A stretch of 64,000 nucleotides of DNA from positions 36,263,679 to 36,327,678 of the forward strand of contig OZ023209.1 of NCBI GenBank assembly GCA_963995525.1. Direction: 5' to 3'. A model generated the notes under the pieces. It was not told where the DNA came from. It was given only the letters and a program-made list of their open reading frames with translations, and did no database searches. Every line of letters starts with the position of its first letter. The stretch's first letter is position 1. The position numbers and the translations under genes were made by a program. This document shows positions 11,701 through 22,743 of the stretch, in pieces. This DNA comes from Escarpia spicata. Taxonomy: Eukaryota > Annelida > Polychaeta > Sabellida > Siboglinidae.

Positions 11701-11870
11701 TCAAATTCATTTTGTTTGTTTCTTAATTGGTCAGCATTGGTGTAAAAACACTGAATGCTGCCTATCTCATTAAGATTATGTTTGTTTACGTTCGTTTTCC
11801 CATCTGTTGTTCTAGGTGGATATGTACTTTTTATTGGCTTTTCCTTATCTTTTTTATTCTTCTTTCCCAT
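8769..11870 (-). CDS. LINE ORF2: endonuclease and reverse transcriptase
   Basis: An intact 1033-residue protein starting at an ATG. Residues ~40-265 form an apurinic-like endonuclease: NADQLRN (45), AINEVKP (69), IYRSDGG (147), ITGDFNLPEINW (178) and the catalytic KSDHC (256). Residues ~480-780 are the reverse transcriptase: SPGPDGLGARLL (495), NYRPISLTS (553), YMDFKKAFDTVPHKRL (623), GIPQGSVLGPLLF (681) and the active-site FADDIKIF (711). The C-terminal region holds the typical LINE tail YKTMVRSHLDYAI and VEPWNSLPDSV. The protein nicks target DNA and reverse-transcribes the element RNA in place. All catalytic blocks are present. It overlaps ORF1 by 40 bp, so reinitiation or termination-coupled translation is plausible. 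The clade within the CR1/L2/Jockey group was not resolved. Confidence 0.95.
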   Translation of the reverse strand: MGKKNKKDKEKPIKSTYPPRTTDGKTNVNKHNLNEIGSIQCFYTNADQLRNKQNEFEQRIKELKPHIIAINEVKPKNPKCSVTTPEFSLEGYMLFSKNLENTEGRGIIIYVLNSLQAEYINLATTFKECLFIEIKLKNKNKLLFGCIYRSDGGSEENNVELLNMIRSISQQQYSHIVITGDFNLPEINWNHWTTKSNNPNNLNFKFVECLRDTYMVQHVSNPTRGRGTTNTNLLDLILSNDKDNVGELEYLSPLGKSDHCVLKFSIVCNFITSNYTKKRKLYNVANYDAMRIECSNINWEDKFKDCKDNVNGQWEIFKTVLNSLEDKYVPQKIVPNNRKGNFLLDANTRKLIRRKNRLWTRYMETRDGTKYLEYCKSRNKIRALTRKLRKEFERNLASQTKKNPKVFWKYKSKTTIKQGIGELNIDPTNLKSQTTNEDEEKANILADYFSSVFTKEQSGPIPTIPKVNNKHAMDKLKLTENIILLTLKQLNISKSPGPDGLGARLLNELSASICQPLKQIFETSIKTSCIPNDWKEAQISAIYKNGNKKLASNYRPISLTSIVCKCMEKIIRNHITKYMKVNNLFSQKQYGFISGRSTVLQLIKIIDDWTKEMDKGNHTDVIYMDFKKAFDTVPHKRLISKLKSFNISEELINWIESFITDRKQKVSVNGDESSWKEVISGIPQGSVLGPLLFVLYVNDLPDLTNSNTFLFADDIKIFRTITHIDDQDVLQHDLSILEQWSDKWLLKFHPDKCVHMEIGKNNIGESKYFMATNNVKHALVTTDKQKDLGVIIDSKLSFDDHINQVVNKATRMTKVIRRTFQFLDTYTFLPLYKTMVRSHLDYAIAIWYPFKTKHKIAIENVQRRATKELPGMRELSYIERLKLLKLPTLTYRRLRGDMIEVYKIMHYIYDNKSAPNLPKWEDVASRSSNRGHSLKLFNQRAKLNIRKNAFPLRVVEPWNSLPDSVIQAKSINSFKDRLDKFWSTQEILYDYEAPLTLNTGTGKHKLLILDPEEEDLIIEEPRGSCDQNSPKVS

Positions 11871-12790
11871 GGTGGACCCCTAATTCTGTACAGGTATTCC
11901 CCCGACTCATCTGCTGCTTCCTGTCTCTTTGCTTCTTCATAGAGCTTTTTAGATTCTTCTCTTTCTTGTTTGGTTTTGTCGTGGTCAATTTTTTTATTTT
12001 TGAACTTATCATTTTCCTTGATGTGATGGAACTTTCGAAGAAGGGTGCGTTTTTTGTCAATGTGCGTTACTGTAATCAGTACTGGTCTGGGGCTGTTTGC
12101 ATTTTCTTTGGCTTCCCCGAGCCGTCGGATTTCTGTGATGTCAGTGTCTGTAAAGTTATTGTCTATTTCTGTGCAGATTTCTAGGATTTGTTCTTTGTCA
12201 TGTTGTTGTCTTGTGGTTTTTAGTTGTGATGTTGTTTCTGGCAGGTTGAAAATGATTACATTGTTTAATCTTTTTTCTCTTTCTTTTGTTTCAATGTTTT
12301 GCTCCTTTACTTGTAGTTGTACTACTTTTTTCACTTCATTTGGGTTAATGGTTGGCTTTGTTTGGGCTTGTGTTGGGCTGTTTTCTTCTACCTTGGATTC
12401 TGAGATAATTTCTCTTACTCTTTTCTCGTCGACTTTGGATCCAAGTTCTTTTTCTATTTCGTTTATTCTGTTTTCCACTTTCTTTAGGAATTGCTCACAC
12501 CTCTCCTCACAGCTCTTTTCATTTTTGAGATTTTTCATTACTTTTGAGTCACAGGGTGGACAAAACCAATGTATTTGCTGTTTGTCTGTCATTAGTTTAT
12601 ATTCTTTATCGTTTATGTCCACACATTCAATACAAAAATGTTTCTCGCAGAATTCGCACTCTAGCAGTTTATGGTTTGGTCCTTTGAAGTTTTGTTTACA
12701 CCCTGTGCATGTCCAAACTTCATCATCAACAGTTTTCCACTGAAAATCAGTTTTACTTTTTGTCCTTGGTTTTTTTTTGCAGGTTGCCAT
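11831..12790 (-). CDS. LINE ORF1 with PHD-type zinc finger
   Basis: An intact 319-residue protein from an ATG. Residues 26-80 carry a PHD-like metal-binding pattern: Cys28, Cys31, Cys45, Cys48, His51, Cys53, Cys56, then WFCPPC (Cys77, Cys80). Residues ~85-180 are charged and helical (VENRINEIEKELGSKV, VKEQNIETKEREKRLN), likely a coiled coil for self-association. From ~178, NNVIIFNLPE and RPVLITVTHIDKKRTLLRKF resemble the RRM-like part of LINE ORF1 proteins. The C-terminus is strongly basic. The family role is to package element RNA. PHD fingers are known in ORF1 proteins of several CR1/L2-like LINEs and are thought to contact chromatin; binding here is inference. Confidence 0.85.
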   Translation of the reverse strand: MATCKKKPRTKSKTDFQWKTVDDEVWTCTGCKQNFKGPNHKLLECEFCEKHFCIECVDINDKEYKLMTDKQQIHWFCPPCDSKVMKNLKNEKSCEERCEQFLKKVENRINEIEKELGSKVDEKRVREIISESKVEENSPTQAQTKPTINPNEVKKVVQLQVKEQNIETKEREKRLNNVIIFNLPETTSQLKTTRQQHDKEQILEICTEIDNNFTDTDITEIRRLGEAKENANSPRPVLITVTHIDKKRTLLRKFHHIKENDKFKNKKIDHDKTKQEREESKKLYEEAKRQEAADESGEYLYRIRGPPWERRIKKIRKSQ

Positions 12791-12850
12791 GACCTACTTT
12801 AGTTTTATATCCCTTATTATAATATTTATTTAGTATTTTAGAGTTGTGCA

Positions 12851-14235
12851 AGGGATCAAGGCAGTGCTGGGAGAAGATGTTGAGTAGTTATAGAATGATG
12901 CCCAGGGCGACTCTGGGTTTAATGAGTTGCCTTGATGAACAAGCCAGATTAGTGTAAAGTGAAGATTTGTGCAGGATGGTTGAAGAAATGTGTTTACGCA
13001 AGGCACCAACACAACACCAGGTAGAATGAAAATGGCCAGGATTTATTTCTGACATTTTAAACGTGAAAACATGCAATATTTACAACAAATGTGGGCCAAT
13101 GGAGGTCCTCATACATTGCGTTGTTTACCTAAACATCACACGACAAGAGGCCCACATTATGGGTATGAACAATAATATACGGAAATTAAACAATGATCCA
13201 CGAATCACGTGGTACAATGATTATATAAATATATCAGTATTGTAGCTAATAAGGTTTTATATAATATCCAGAGAGGTGGGGCCATTCCGCCGATCCACAA
13301 ATGTGGTACAACGATTATATAAATACATCAATATTGGAGCTATATATATATGCTATATATATTCCGCCCCTATAACGATACCAGTCTTATTCGGAAGAAC
13401 CTAAATATGGTAGGTGGGGAGGGAGGCGGAATTCAATTTCGTTATCGGGAACTCGAATACGGGAAACTTGTTTGGATACGTCCGCTCACTTGAGAACCTA
13501 GATCGTTGTGTGCTGCAATTTCCCCGCGCACAAGTTACGCGGTCTTTCTGCGCTATGCTGATTGGCTGGGAGTTTACCTTGTATTACTATGCAGTTGTCA
13601 TGCAACAGCTGCGGCTGTACGGGTAATCTACATATCGGACCCTGACCTGGTTAAAGTCCACCTCACCCACAAAGGGTGGCTCATATCAGTAGTGATGCCA
13701 CCTCACGTAAAGATCAGTATGAAATCTAATTTCATACCTAAATTTATGTCTAACTAATTAATAATGATTATGCCTACATAATTTATGTTTGTCTACATAA
13801 TTGTAGTGGCTTTAACAAAGATTGTATGTTAAGCGTTGCTTAGGGTGCTTTCTTATGTTTACTTTTAGTTGTGGCGGGAAAATTTTGAATATGAGTTGCG
13901 TTATAGTTACGATCCTAAGGGTAGAAGTTTTCTATTTCTGTTATTAATAACAGTATGGGGTTTGAATTGTGCTGTGGGTTTAAGTATTTACTGAAAGAGC
14001 TTTGAATTTGTTCGTTTATGATGAGATTTAATGCCACTGGTGTTGCTACGTACGCGCCTTGTAGTTGTACCGGAACCGGAAGTCCGGGGTCAGTTCTTCC
14101 TCGACAGCTGGTATACCTTGTCTCAATTGATTCGAGTAGTGATGTCAAATGCTTTCAATCTCCTAAAGAAGTTCATATCATCCAATTCATTCCAGTATCA
14201 TTCTGGGCGTCCTCTGTTCATCACTCCTTCGTCTT
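12851..14235. other. No gene; short direct repeats
   Basis: AT-rich. A ~55-bp segment (gatccacgaatcacgtggta... near 13195) recurs about 98 bp later (gatccacaaatgtggtac... near 13293). A self-complementary TATA tract lies at about 13340-13365. No convincing ORF. Confidence 0.5.
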
Positions 14236-14240
14236 ATATT

Positions 14241-14470
14241 TCATGGCTCAGTGTTCACCGTGTAGATGCACCTAGCGTAGAGTTTGCCTTGCAATCTTGG
14301 ATGGCTTAGCTTAGGCTCAGCACACTGCTCCGTTACTTCCACTTTGTCTGTTATTAATACTCCAAAGTCTTCCTCTTTGTGTGATATTTCTATAGGGTCA
14401 TTTCTCATGATGCAGTCATGTTCTCTCCTCTCGTGGCCATACTGCACTCCTCGTGGACCATAACTAGCAT
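14241..14470 (-). pseudogene. LINE reverse-transcriptase thumb fragment
   Basis: Reads MQYGHERREHDCIM, then HKEEDFGVLITDKVEVTEQC. This matches the region after the RT active site, where LINEs usually read a variant of EKDLGVxI. A more decayed related copy seems to follow at 14540-14620. Only a remnant remains. Confidence 0.5.
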
Positions 14471-14651
14471 AGGATTTGCCTTTTTGGATGTTTTGGCATA
14501 CACTGCTTTAATATAAATAGTATCTCAAATTTGTTTAGTATTATCAAGCCTAAGTCTTTATCTTTGGGTCATTTTCCATAATGTAGTCGTAGTATTATAA
14601 TATTCTTGTGGAAACTGCTGTTTTGTTAAAGGAAGTTTTTTGATTTTCAAA

Positions 14652-14896
14652 ATGGAATTACTCTTAAATCTTAGCAAACAGGTGATCTGGCAGATGATTG
14701 CCGAAAAAGTGAATGTTGTGGGTGGCAGTGGGCACACAGTGGCCAAGGTAAAAAAGAGACGAAAAGACGTGAAACAAGCTGTTTGACAAAGACGGGTCAA
14801 CTAAAAACCACAAGCATGGAGAACCTCTACCTGAGGTGCCCTATGAGAACTTGGCGAGGCTCATCATCAACACCAAGATGGCGAATGGTTCAGAGG
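14652..14896 (+). pseudogene. Exon 1 of a Myb/SANT-like gene remnant
   Basis: From the ATG at 14652 the frame reads VIWQMIAEKVNVVGG, then HTVAKVKKRRKDVKQAV and a stop at 14784. This matches the second and third helices of Myb/SANT-like DNA-binding domains found in Harbinger-transposon Myb proteins and their host relatives (pattern IWxxIAxxVNxxG...TVxxVxxRxxDVK). Immediately after the stop, another frame continues with LFDKDGSTKNHKHGEPLPEV and PYENLARLIINTKMANGSE up to a good splice donor, G|GTAAGT, at 14897. The frame change near 14780 implies decay or a base error. The first helix is missing, so an upstream part may be lost. Confidence 0.5.
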
Positions 14897-16641
14897 GTAA
14901 GTGTCCTGTAATCTTGCTTTAAAATTTACATCACCTTAAATAATTTATAATATTTTTATCTTGTTTCAATAACAATACATTTGTTCCTAGCATTACTCTG
15001 GCAAATCAGTTAAGGTAACAGTTGAAGATCAATGACACACCATAACTCTGTAGAGTGCTTTTAGTGGTCAAATTTGCCATAGCATCTCAGTAAGTCTTTT
15101 ACAGATAGAGCGATATAGTGTACACTTGGTGGCAGTGGTATTTCAGTGTTGTGCAGGAGTCTCAACCCCTTCTGGTGTCTGTATTTTACAATGAAACATT
15201 ATTAGATGTGTACATCCACTGATCCCATATTTTGGGTGTGTGTTGTAGTACCACTGGTTATCCCATCATCATCCTGGGTTAGCGCTAGACCTACATTCTC
15301 TTGGGCAAATTTGGCTAAAAGGAGTCATTTTGTTTTAGCCAAATAAAATATTCTTTAGCCAATTTTTTTTAATATGAATTGTGATCTATCCCACGGCTGA
15401 AATTACTGATAAAGTTGCGCCACCTACCGGATTTTCCGGTGGAACTAACGTGTACACGTAAAGCGAGTGAATTTCTTGTATATTTTGATCGATAAGACAG
15501 TCAATTTATTTGTTTAATTACGTGATGAGTGTACATGTGTAGAATAGGTATAGTAGATATATGATGTGAAGTTTGGTGACCGTTTTAATGGCTTTTTGGA
15601 GGTGCGGGTCTAAACTGCAAAACTTAAAGTTTAAAGTACAGCGTGTTTCTGATTTTCTTCCGACCGTACATGTATTTCGACTCCGGCCAGCTTGACTGTG
15701 ACATGTCACATGACAGATTCGTGCTAAATGGTTTAAGGGATATCCATGTTATCTTTTAACAATAATTTGCCTGTCATTTAAGGGTTTTCTTTAAATTAAA
15801 TACAAACTTACAATCGTTGTGTCTTGTGCAGACCATATCAGAATCCGCTAGGTGGCGTATTGCCTTCTAGCGGCCAAAACTGATCCATTTCTTGTGCATG
15901 AAAATGACGCCGGCGCGGCACTGCGTCAGAGATCACATGGTCGCAGAAAATACGTCGCTGCTGCTATGCAAATGATGTCACCATGACGTTTGAGCATGCA
16001 ATCGACCAATGGATAACTCTGTTACATATGGAGATACTTCTTTTTCGTTTTGAGCGCGGCGTTTTGTGTGTGTAGGTAAGTGAAGTTTAATGTTTTCTAT
16101 GCTTGCTAAATGTGTAAATAAAATGTAAAGATTACGTAATGAAATAGCGATATTAGTGTAGATTTAAATATTAGCTTTAAAATGATATATGTTGCATAAG
16201 CGTACGTGCCTGCCGAGCAACACACCGACGTGGGCAACTTTGGCGTTCTAGGTGTACATTTTCAACAGTCGACGCCGTATCACGCTGGCATCAGTAGGCG
16301 CTTTTGCAGCATTAATTAAATCCATATCCATCGCAACCATCACATATAATTGGTGTTATTGTTCACTTGTAACAGTGACAAGATCTATATATAATTAATA
16401 TTTACCGTTTTTAGTTTGATATTAACATGCCAAAATTAAATGTTTAAAGAAAAATGTGTTCAAGCTGACTGAATCTGTGTCTGTTGTTAGTGACGCTTTC
16501 CATAGCATCGTTATTTAAATCCCAAACCATCTCAATCTATAAAACGAATTGCTTTTACTTTTGTACTTAAAGTTATAACTAATTATTATGTAATTAACTT
16601 TTTAATATTATATTAACAAATTTATTTTGTTATGTCTTTAG
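14897..16641. other. Putative intron 1 with a promoter-like patch
   Basis: AT-rich with no ORF. The segment 15890-16075 is GC-richer and dense in promoter words: atgcaaat (15965), atgacg (15983), gaccaatgg (16004). It ends in a strong donor, TAG|GTAAGT, at 16074. This could be an alternative first exon of the Myb-like unit. A short inverted repeat, ccggattttccgg, lies at 15428. Confidence 0.35.
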
Positions 16642-16704
16642 TTATTACTGTGCCTAATTCAAGACGTGGGCCTACACCAATGACTGGAACTGATGCTGGC
16701 ATGG
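16642..16704 (+). CDS. Putative exon 2 of the Myb-like unit
   Basis: An acceptor (tgtctttag) at 16641 is followed, in the phase left by exon 1 (phase 1), by VITVPNSRRGPTPMTGTDAG. The exon would end at a phase-1 donor G|GTCAGT (16705). Caution: the 23 bp starting exactly at that donor also occur at 14089-14111, so the right edge may be a repeat boundary rather than a splice site. Confidence 0.35.
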
Positions 16705-17107
16705 GTCAGTTCTTCCTCGACAGCTGGCATCTCTGCAAGTGGCTGGTATCAACATCTCTACACATCAGTTGATACGCTTGCAAGTCCCACTACATGCAAA
16801 AAGACTGCTTTAAAAGTGAAGAACATTACCGCACACCTCAAGTTGCAATGAATTCTTAATAGCAAGTTTCACACAAATTCACTGTTGCTACCGAAACTTC
16901 AAACGAATGCTGCATGAAGCTGATTTGAGATGATCCACTCTCTGCGGACAATATTCTGATGTGGCTCCTCATGCAAAACATGAATTATACATCAGTTGTT
17001 CAACTGAAAGTTACAGACATAATGCAAAATTATGCAAGAGTTGACAATAATTACTAGACAAAGATTTACAAATGATTTTTACCTGCAAGACGTTTTACTC
17101 GTTATAA

Positions 17108-17575
17108 CTACATGACTTTACAAACATTGCTGAACTGTGTAGGCTTACAACTATTGTTGTACGTGCAGGACTTTGCATGTTGCTGTGCTGCCTGAATTAC
17201 AGAACATGCTACTCTACATCTGCAGGACTTGATAATGTTGGACATGCATCCTTGGACATATGAACATTTATGCAATACATTTGCAATGCATTATATGCAT
17301 CCAGTGTTTCATGAAATTATTCATGTTGCCGCTATCTTTTACTTGTTAAAACTACATGACTTTACAAACAGTGCTGAACTGTGTAGGCTTACAACTGTTG
17401 TTGTACGTGCATGTTGCTGTGCTGCCTGAATTACAGAACATGCTACTCTACATCTGCAGGACTTGATAATGTTGGACATGCATCCTTGGACATATGAACA
17501 TTTATGCAATACATTTGCACTGCATTATATGCATCCAGTGTTTCATGAAATTATTCACGTTGCCGCTATGTTTGA
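17108..17575. repeat. Tandem duplication, about 240 bp
   Basis: The segment beginning ctacatgactttacaaaca near 17108 recurs at 17352 (244 bp later), and the right portion recurs 234 bp later. The 10-bp difference is an insertion or deletion after gtacgtgca. The twin open frames at 17229 and 17463 are repeat copies, not genes. Confidence 0.9.
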
Positions 17576-19103
17576 ATCTGTTATAATAAATGTTCTTAAT
17601 ATTCATTCTGTTGTAATGTTTATCCATATAATTCCCTTTAAATTTACCTGTTGTGGCATACTAATTACAGAAATGTTCATAAATTAGTCTGCGTGCATTT
17701 TATTACAAAGTCACATTGAATTCAGATTGTTGTATTAACAAATTGTTCATACTGTTAATCCTCATTACTGAATTAAGTATTTAAAATTGTTCAACTAATT
17801 AGGAAAATATTAAACTAATTATGTCATGCATAATTTGTAACATTTCAAGTTGATCTATTAACAATTTCTTTCATTCTTAAGATTGGTATGCCCATTTCCT
17901 AATTAATTGTAGGTCAATCATGCCATTAATCCCTGTAAATAGGTCAAATAAGAAATTAGGTTAACTAATTAGGTCATCAACAAATTATGGATTTTAAGAG
18001 GTAGCAGTCATAATATATTACAGTCACTGTATAGACTGACTGACAGAGTTCAACCTATAACAGGCCTTTTCCTACCCGATTTATGTAATTAATAACGGTA
18101 AATAGGTTAATTATTAAATATAGGTCAATTAATAAGGTCATTAAATAACAAATTTCATAGTATGCTATAACAATATAATATATTAACAATCTTCAATCCT
18201 CTAATAGTTTAGTAGGCATTTCCTAATTAATGACATTCAAATAATGCAAATAATCACAGTAATTAGGTCAAATATACAATGAAGGTCAATTAATTAGGTC
18301 AAGGTCAAATCATATCAATATGATTTTTTGGGTCACATAACTTCTTATTTTGCATAAATATCTTCAATATACACAATTTTATGGCTGTTTTCCTATATCA
18401 TAAAATGCAGTACATCAAGCTTCTGGGGCCAGTTTGTGCACAAGAAATGGACTGAAATTCAATACCAAAGTGTTGTTTTTCTGAAACAAAAAGTGGAATT
18501 ACGTCGGAAATAATAAAGATATCACAAAAATTCAAAAACTATCATAAACTTCATAACAAACTCTATCTTGTGGAACCATTTAATTGAAAAAATAGCGTAT
18601 TTGAATTTTTACTTGATGTACCTTAGGAAGTTTGGTTGTGCGCGGCCAAATTTGTGATAAGGATTCTCATTGGCTAGAACCCCTCGGCTATTGACCAATA
18701 ACAGTTCAGTTAACATAAATTGTCATAAAAGCGTCCTTCACAACTGAACGATCAGGAGAATGCAAGAAATTGAAGAACAATTTGAAATCAGTGACATTTA
18801 ATCAAATAAAGATATAAAGCCATAATTTTGCATCAGTAGTTAATGTTTTCGCAAATTTGGCGATGACGTGCATTTTTCTTTTCGCCAAACCATACAAAAA
18901 TTAGTGCATGGCGAATGGCGAAGCCCTAACGCGAACGCTGTCATCTACTCCTGAACAAGAAAGTCTGTCTATGATTAACAGCATATATGTACTCTAAGTA
19001 AGTCGTAATTTCCAACACACTAGTGAGAAATAGTCATGTCATCTACAAAACTAAGATATTCAAGAATATGACGAGACCAGTTCCTACTATGTTTTCTTGA
19101 TCA
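17576..19103. other. AT-rich repeats, no gene
   Basis: Very AT-rich DNA with many copies of taattaggtca and related words (about 17800-18320). A GC-richer patch near 18640-18720 holds CCAAT-like words. No ORF or RNA gene is seen. Confidence 0.5.
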
Positions 19104-22100
19104 GGGTCATTCCATGTCAAATCAATCACTCAAAACATCACCCGACTCCAATTTTGATTAAATTTAGCACAGGTGTTGGCTCCCATCAGAACATCAAAAT
19201 TGCAAATTATAAAGAATCTAGGTCAAATATTAATGAAGATATAAGTCACTGAACTTTGACCCGATTCGCATACTGGACGTTACAATAACATCCATAACTC
19301 TGCTTCTAATAAAGGTAGAAAAGAACGTAAGACAGCATTGGAAAGCCAGTAAATATGTGCATATTTACATTGTAAAATTACATTTTTCATGTAAATATAA
19401 AAGTATCATTTATCATAATATGAACTTCCGATACTCAAAAAATGTATCCTTCAATTTTTTTAATTTTAATTCTACAGCATCCTATATCGTTGTTCAAGTG
19501 TCCCTGAAAATATTAGGATGGGCAAATAATAATGTTCAGAGATACAGTAAATTTAGTACACCCGGCAACCTATGTTTGGTCTCCAGATCAGTCAATACCA
19601 CACTGAATTTCCGAATAAACTTTTCAGATCACATAAAAAGCATGCTAAAAGGTCTCTTATAATTAAATGAGTGTACATACATGCTGTAATGTCTCATTTT
19701 TCACATGTTTTACTTTTTCTTTGGATAGCCTGTAGGTGCAACCAGTGTCAGTCATTGGGTCTACGTTGGTGAGGAGAATACTAACTCGAAGAGTATCACT
19801 TTGTTACGGGTAAAACTATGATGGTGTTGGACCATATGGGTGAAGGAAGGTCAGCCAGAATATTTGTTACATGCGCTAGCCTCCAGTGTCCATTGTAGAT
19901 GGCTGTTACATACCGTTTGGCATCTGCCAGATGAGGACAACACACCAGGCTGTCAGAACCTCTTCCCTTTTCAGGTTGATGTAGAATATAGTGCTACTTC
20001 CAAATGATTCAATGATAATTACTTGATGATGTGTAGATTATGTGTTCCTGCTGGTGTTTTAGCTGTTTCCATATAACTTGTAAGAAGATAGCTGCTTCAT
20101 AGTACTCTTCCGGGAATCCTCTTATGTGGTTGGGAAGCATAACTCAGTAGCTGGTATATGGGCTGATTCAGACAACTGCATAAAATATTAAGTTTTTATG
20201 TAGACTGGATTTTGGTCTGGTCTCTTGACCATTCCATCCACACCATCACATGTCGTTTTTGAGAAAAGTGCTACACTGGAGTCTGCTCGTGGTGGCAGAG
20301 GTTCAGAAAGTTTTTGCAGTTTTTATACTAACTAACCACAGGCAACACTGTGCACAGACAACACTGTGCACAGGCAACACTGTGCACTGGCAACAGTGTG
20401 CACAGGCAACACTGTGCACAGGCAACACTGAGCACAAGCAACAGTGTGCACAGGCAACACTGTGCACAGGCAACAGTGTGCACAGGCAACAGCGTGCACA
20501 AGCAACACTGTGCACAGGCAACACTGTGCACAGGCAACAGCGTGCACAGGCAACACTGTGCACAGGCAACACTGTGCACAGGCAACACTGTGCACAGGCA
20601 ACAGTGTGCACAGGCAACACTGTGCACAGGCAACAGTGTGCACAGGCAACAGTGTGCACAGGCAACAGTGTGCACACCAATTATATTGCTTCAATTTTGA
20701 AGTAGAAAATGATTGTGTGTCACAGTTATGTTGTAATTTCTGACTCCAACATACGCGACACCATTGTTGTACACCTCTTCCAAAACACAGCATAATTTTT
20801 TTCACTACAAAATGTACAGCTGGGCAAAGAAACATCAACTTTCCTGATGGTTGTGCTAGTTAGCATACGGACTGCGAACACTTTCAGAACCTCTACCGCC
20901 ACTAGCAGGATTTGGGGAAATATGCGAAGTGGTACTTTTATGCAACATAACACAGGAAAGGCATATGTGATGATGTGGGTGGAATGGAATGGTCAGCAGA
21001 CTTGATGCAAAAGCCAGTCTACAAAGACCATAATTAAATGATCATTACACCACCACACCAATGTAGTCCTGTGAGTTCACGTCAGTCTATTTATTCCTGC
21101 TATCAAATTCTGCACTTTGGAAGGTATTTTCAACCACAGAAGAGTTATGAATAAGCAACTCTTCTTGCAAGCTGTTTGTAAACAGCTAAAGTAATAGCAA
21201 GAACACAGAAGGTACTATTCTTTAAGGCATAATCATTGAATCACTTGGAAGTAGCACCATATTCTATATCTTCAATGAAGAGAAGAGGTTGTGAACTTGT
21301 CACAGCACAGTGTGTTGGCCTCATTCTGGCGTACGCCAAAGGATATCTGAAAGCCATCTATGATGGATACTGGAGGCTTGCGTATGTAACAAATGTTATT
21401 CCAACTAATCTTCCTTCACCCCAAACCTCATAGTTTTACTCGTAACAAAGTGACACTCTTGGACTTAGTGATCTCCTTACCAATGTTGACCCAATGACTG
21501 ACACTGATCGCACCTACAGGATATCTAGAGAAAACAGAACAGAGGCCTTGTAAAAAATGTGAACATGTTAAATGAGCCATTACAGCATGTAAAAACTTGT
21601 TATGCAATCTGAAAAGGTTACACTGACATTCAGTGTGGTATCGACTGATCTGCAGACCAAAAATAGGTCACCCGCTGTACTAAATTTACTGTATCTCTGA
21701 ACATTATTATTTGCCCATCCTAATATTTTCAGGGACTCATGAGCAATGGTGTAGTATGCTGTAGAATTAAAAAAATCGGAGGATAAATGTTTTGGGTATT
21801 GGCGTTCAAAGGTCATATTATGATTAATTATATTTTTTTATTTATATGAAAAGTAATTTTGCAATGTAGATGTGTACCTATTTACTGGCTTTCCAATGAT
21901 ATCTTAGTTTCTTTTCTACCTTTATTAGAAGAGTTATGGACGTTAATGTAACGGCCAGTATGTGAATCGGGTCAAAGTTCAGTGACCTATATCTTCAGTA
22001 ATACTTGACCTAGATTTTTTATAATCTGGTTTTTATGTTCTTATGTGAGCCAACAACTGAGCTAAATTTCAACAAAAATGGAGTTGGGTCGTGCAAAAAT

Positions 22101-22135
22101 GGCCTAAAAGTGATTGCTTTGACACGGAATGACCC
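19104..22135. mobile_element. 3.03-kb foldback element with minisatellite core
   Basis: Two long arms are imperfect inverted copies. The left arm starts gggtcattccatgtcaaa at 19104 and the right arm ends tttgacacggaatgaccc at 22135. Further matched blocks include the ATATTAGGATGGGC region (about 19510 vs 21720), cattgggtc (about 19757 vs 21493) and gaggttcagaaagt vs actttcagaacctc (about 20300 vs 20885). Arms are about 1.2 kb each, with a ~0.55-kb centre. ATCA flanks both ends (19100-19103 and 22136-22139), a possible 4-bp target duplication. Short frames inside the arms (ILGWANNNVQRYSKFST on both) are mirrored and look non-coding. No transposase is present, so it would be non-autonomous. Confidence 0.75.
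20337..20680. repeat. 16-bp palindrome-bearing minisatellite
   Basis: About 21 copies of a 16-bp unit with core ggcaacactgtgcaca. Variants aacagtgtgc, aacagcgtgc and aacactgagc are interspersed. In standard copies ctgtgcacag is a perfect 10-bp palindrome, so both strands can form small hairpins every 16 bases. Open frames of 99-168 residues on both strands are artefacts of a 16-bp unit. It forms the loop of the foldback element. Confidence 0.97.
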
Positions 22136-22743
22136 ATCAGCTTGTTCAGTTCATAATACAATTATTGTAATGTACCGGTATGTTATTAATTGCCAATCTA
22201 CAAAGGTTTACAGGGCGTAATTATATGTGGGTGATAATGTGTCTACATATTATATTCCCATTAAATCCAGTTAAATGGAAAAGACTTTAAAGCCCAAAGA
22301 AAATTTGTGGGAATAAAAAGGGATTAATATGGTAAAGATCGTAATTTCAATTATAAAATAAAGGTGTTAGTTAAAAACATTGAGAGAGACAAATTATACC
22401 AGTATGTGGACTCATCACATATGGTTACTACATGACATTAGGAATGGGTATGTCAATTGTTTTGTAATTTCACTAAACACCATGTTTCATTATTGTGAAT
22501 AATTTTTATTGCTATGAAAAAGCACATGCTACAACATTTATATAAATTCATATAGCAAATAAAGAGGCTAGATCATCTTAACAGTAAAGTACAATTTTAC
22601 CTCTTTTTACATAAATTAATAAGAAATCTGATAGAAGTCCAGATATATGCTATATTTAAATGCATACTAGTACACTTCTTCATTTGTTTTTAATTATCTA
22701 CCAATCACACGGTTTTTATTTGGTTACATCAACACTGTTCCAG

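Larger units (their letters stand above)
8757..12850 (-). mobile_element. Near full-length LINE with two intact ORFs (CR1/L2-like)
   Basis: The minus strand carries ORF1 (12790-11831) and ORF2 (11870-8769), both uninterrupted and overlapping by 40 bp in different frames. The 3' end lacks poly(A). Instead it finishes in short direct repeats of CCTAAGGTA/AAGGTA (about 8788-8760 on the minus strand), as CR1- and L2-type LINEs do. The ORF2 stop codon lies inside these repeats. The 5' boundary is uncertain; I place it just beyond the ORF1 start. Absence of stops and frameshifts suggests recent insertion and possible activity. Confidence 0.85.

Noticed and set aside
17229..17687. Twin small ORFs beginning MIMLDMHPWTYEH
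   Set aside because: Copies within a ~240-bp tandem duplication, with no sign of coding constraint.
20250..20838. ORFs of 99-168 residues on both strands
   Set aside because: A 16-bp unit cycles through all frames without stops; not protein-coding.
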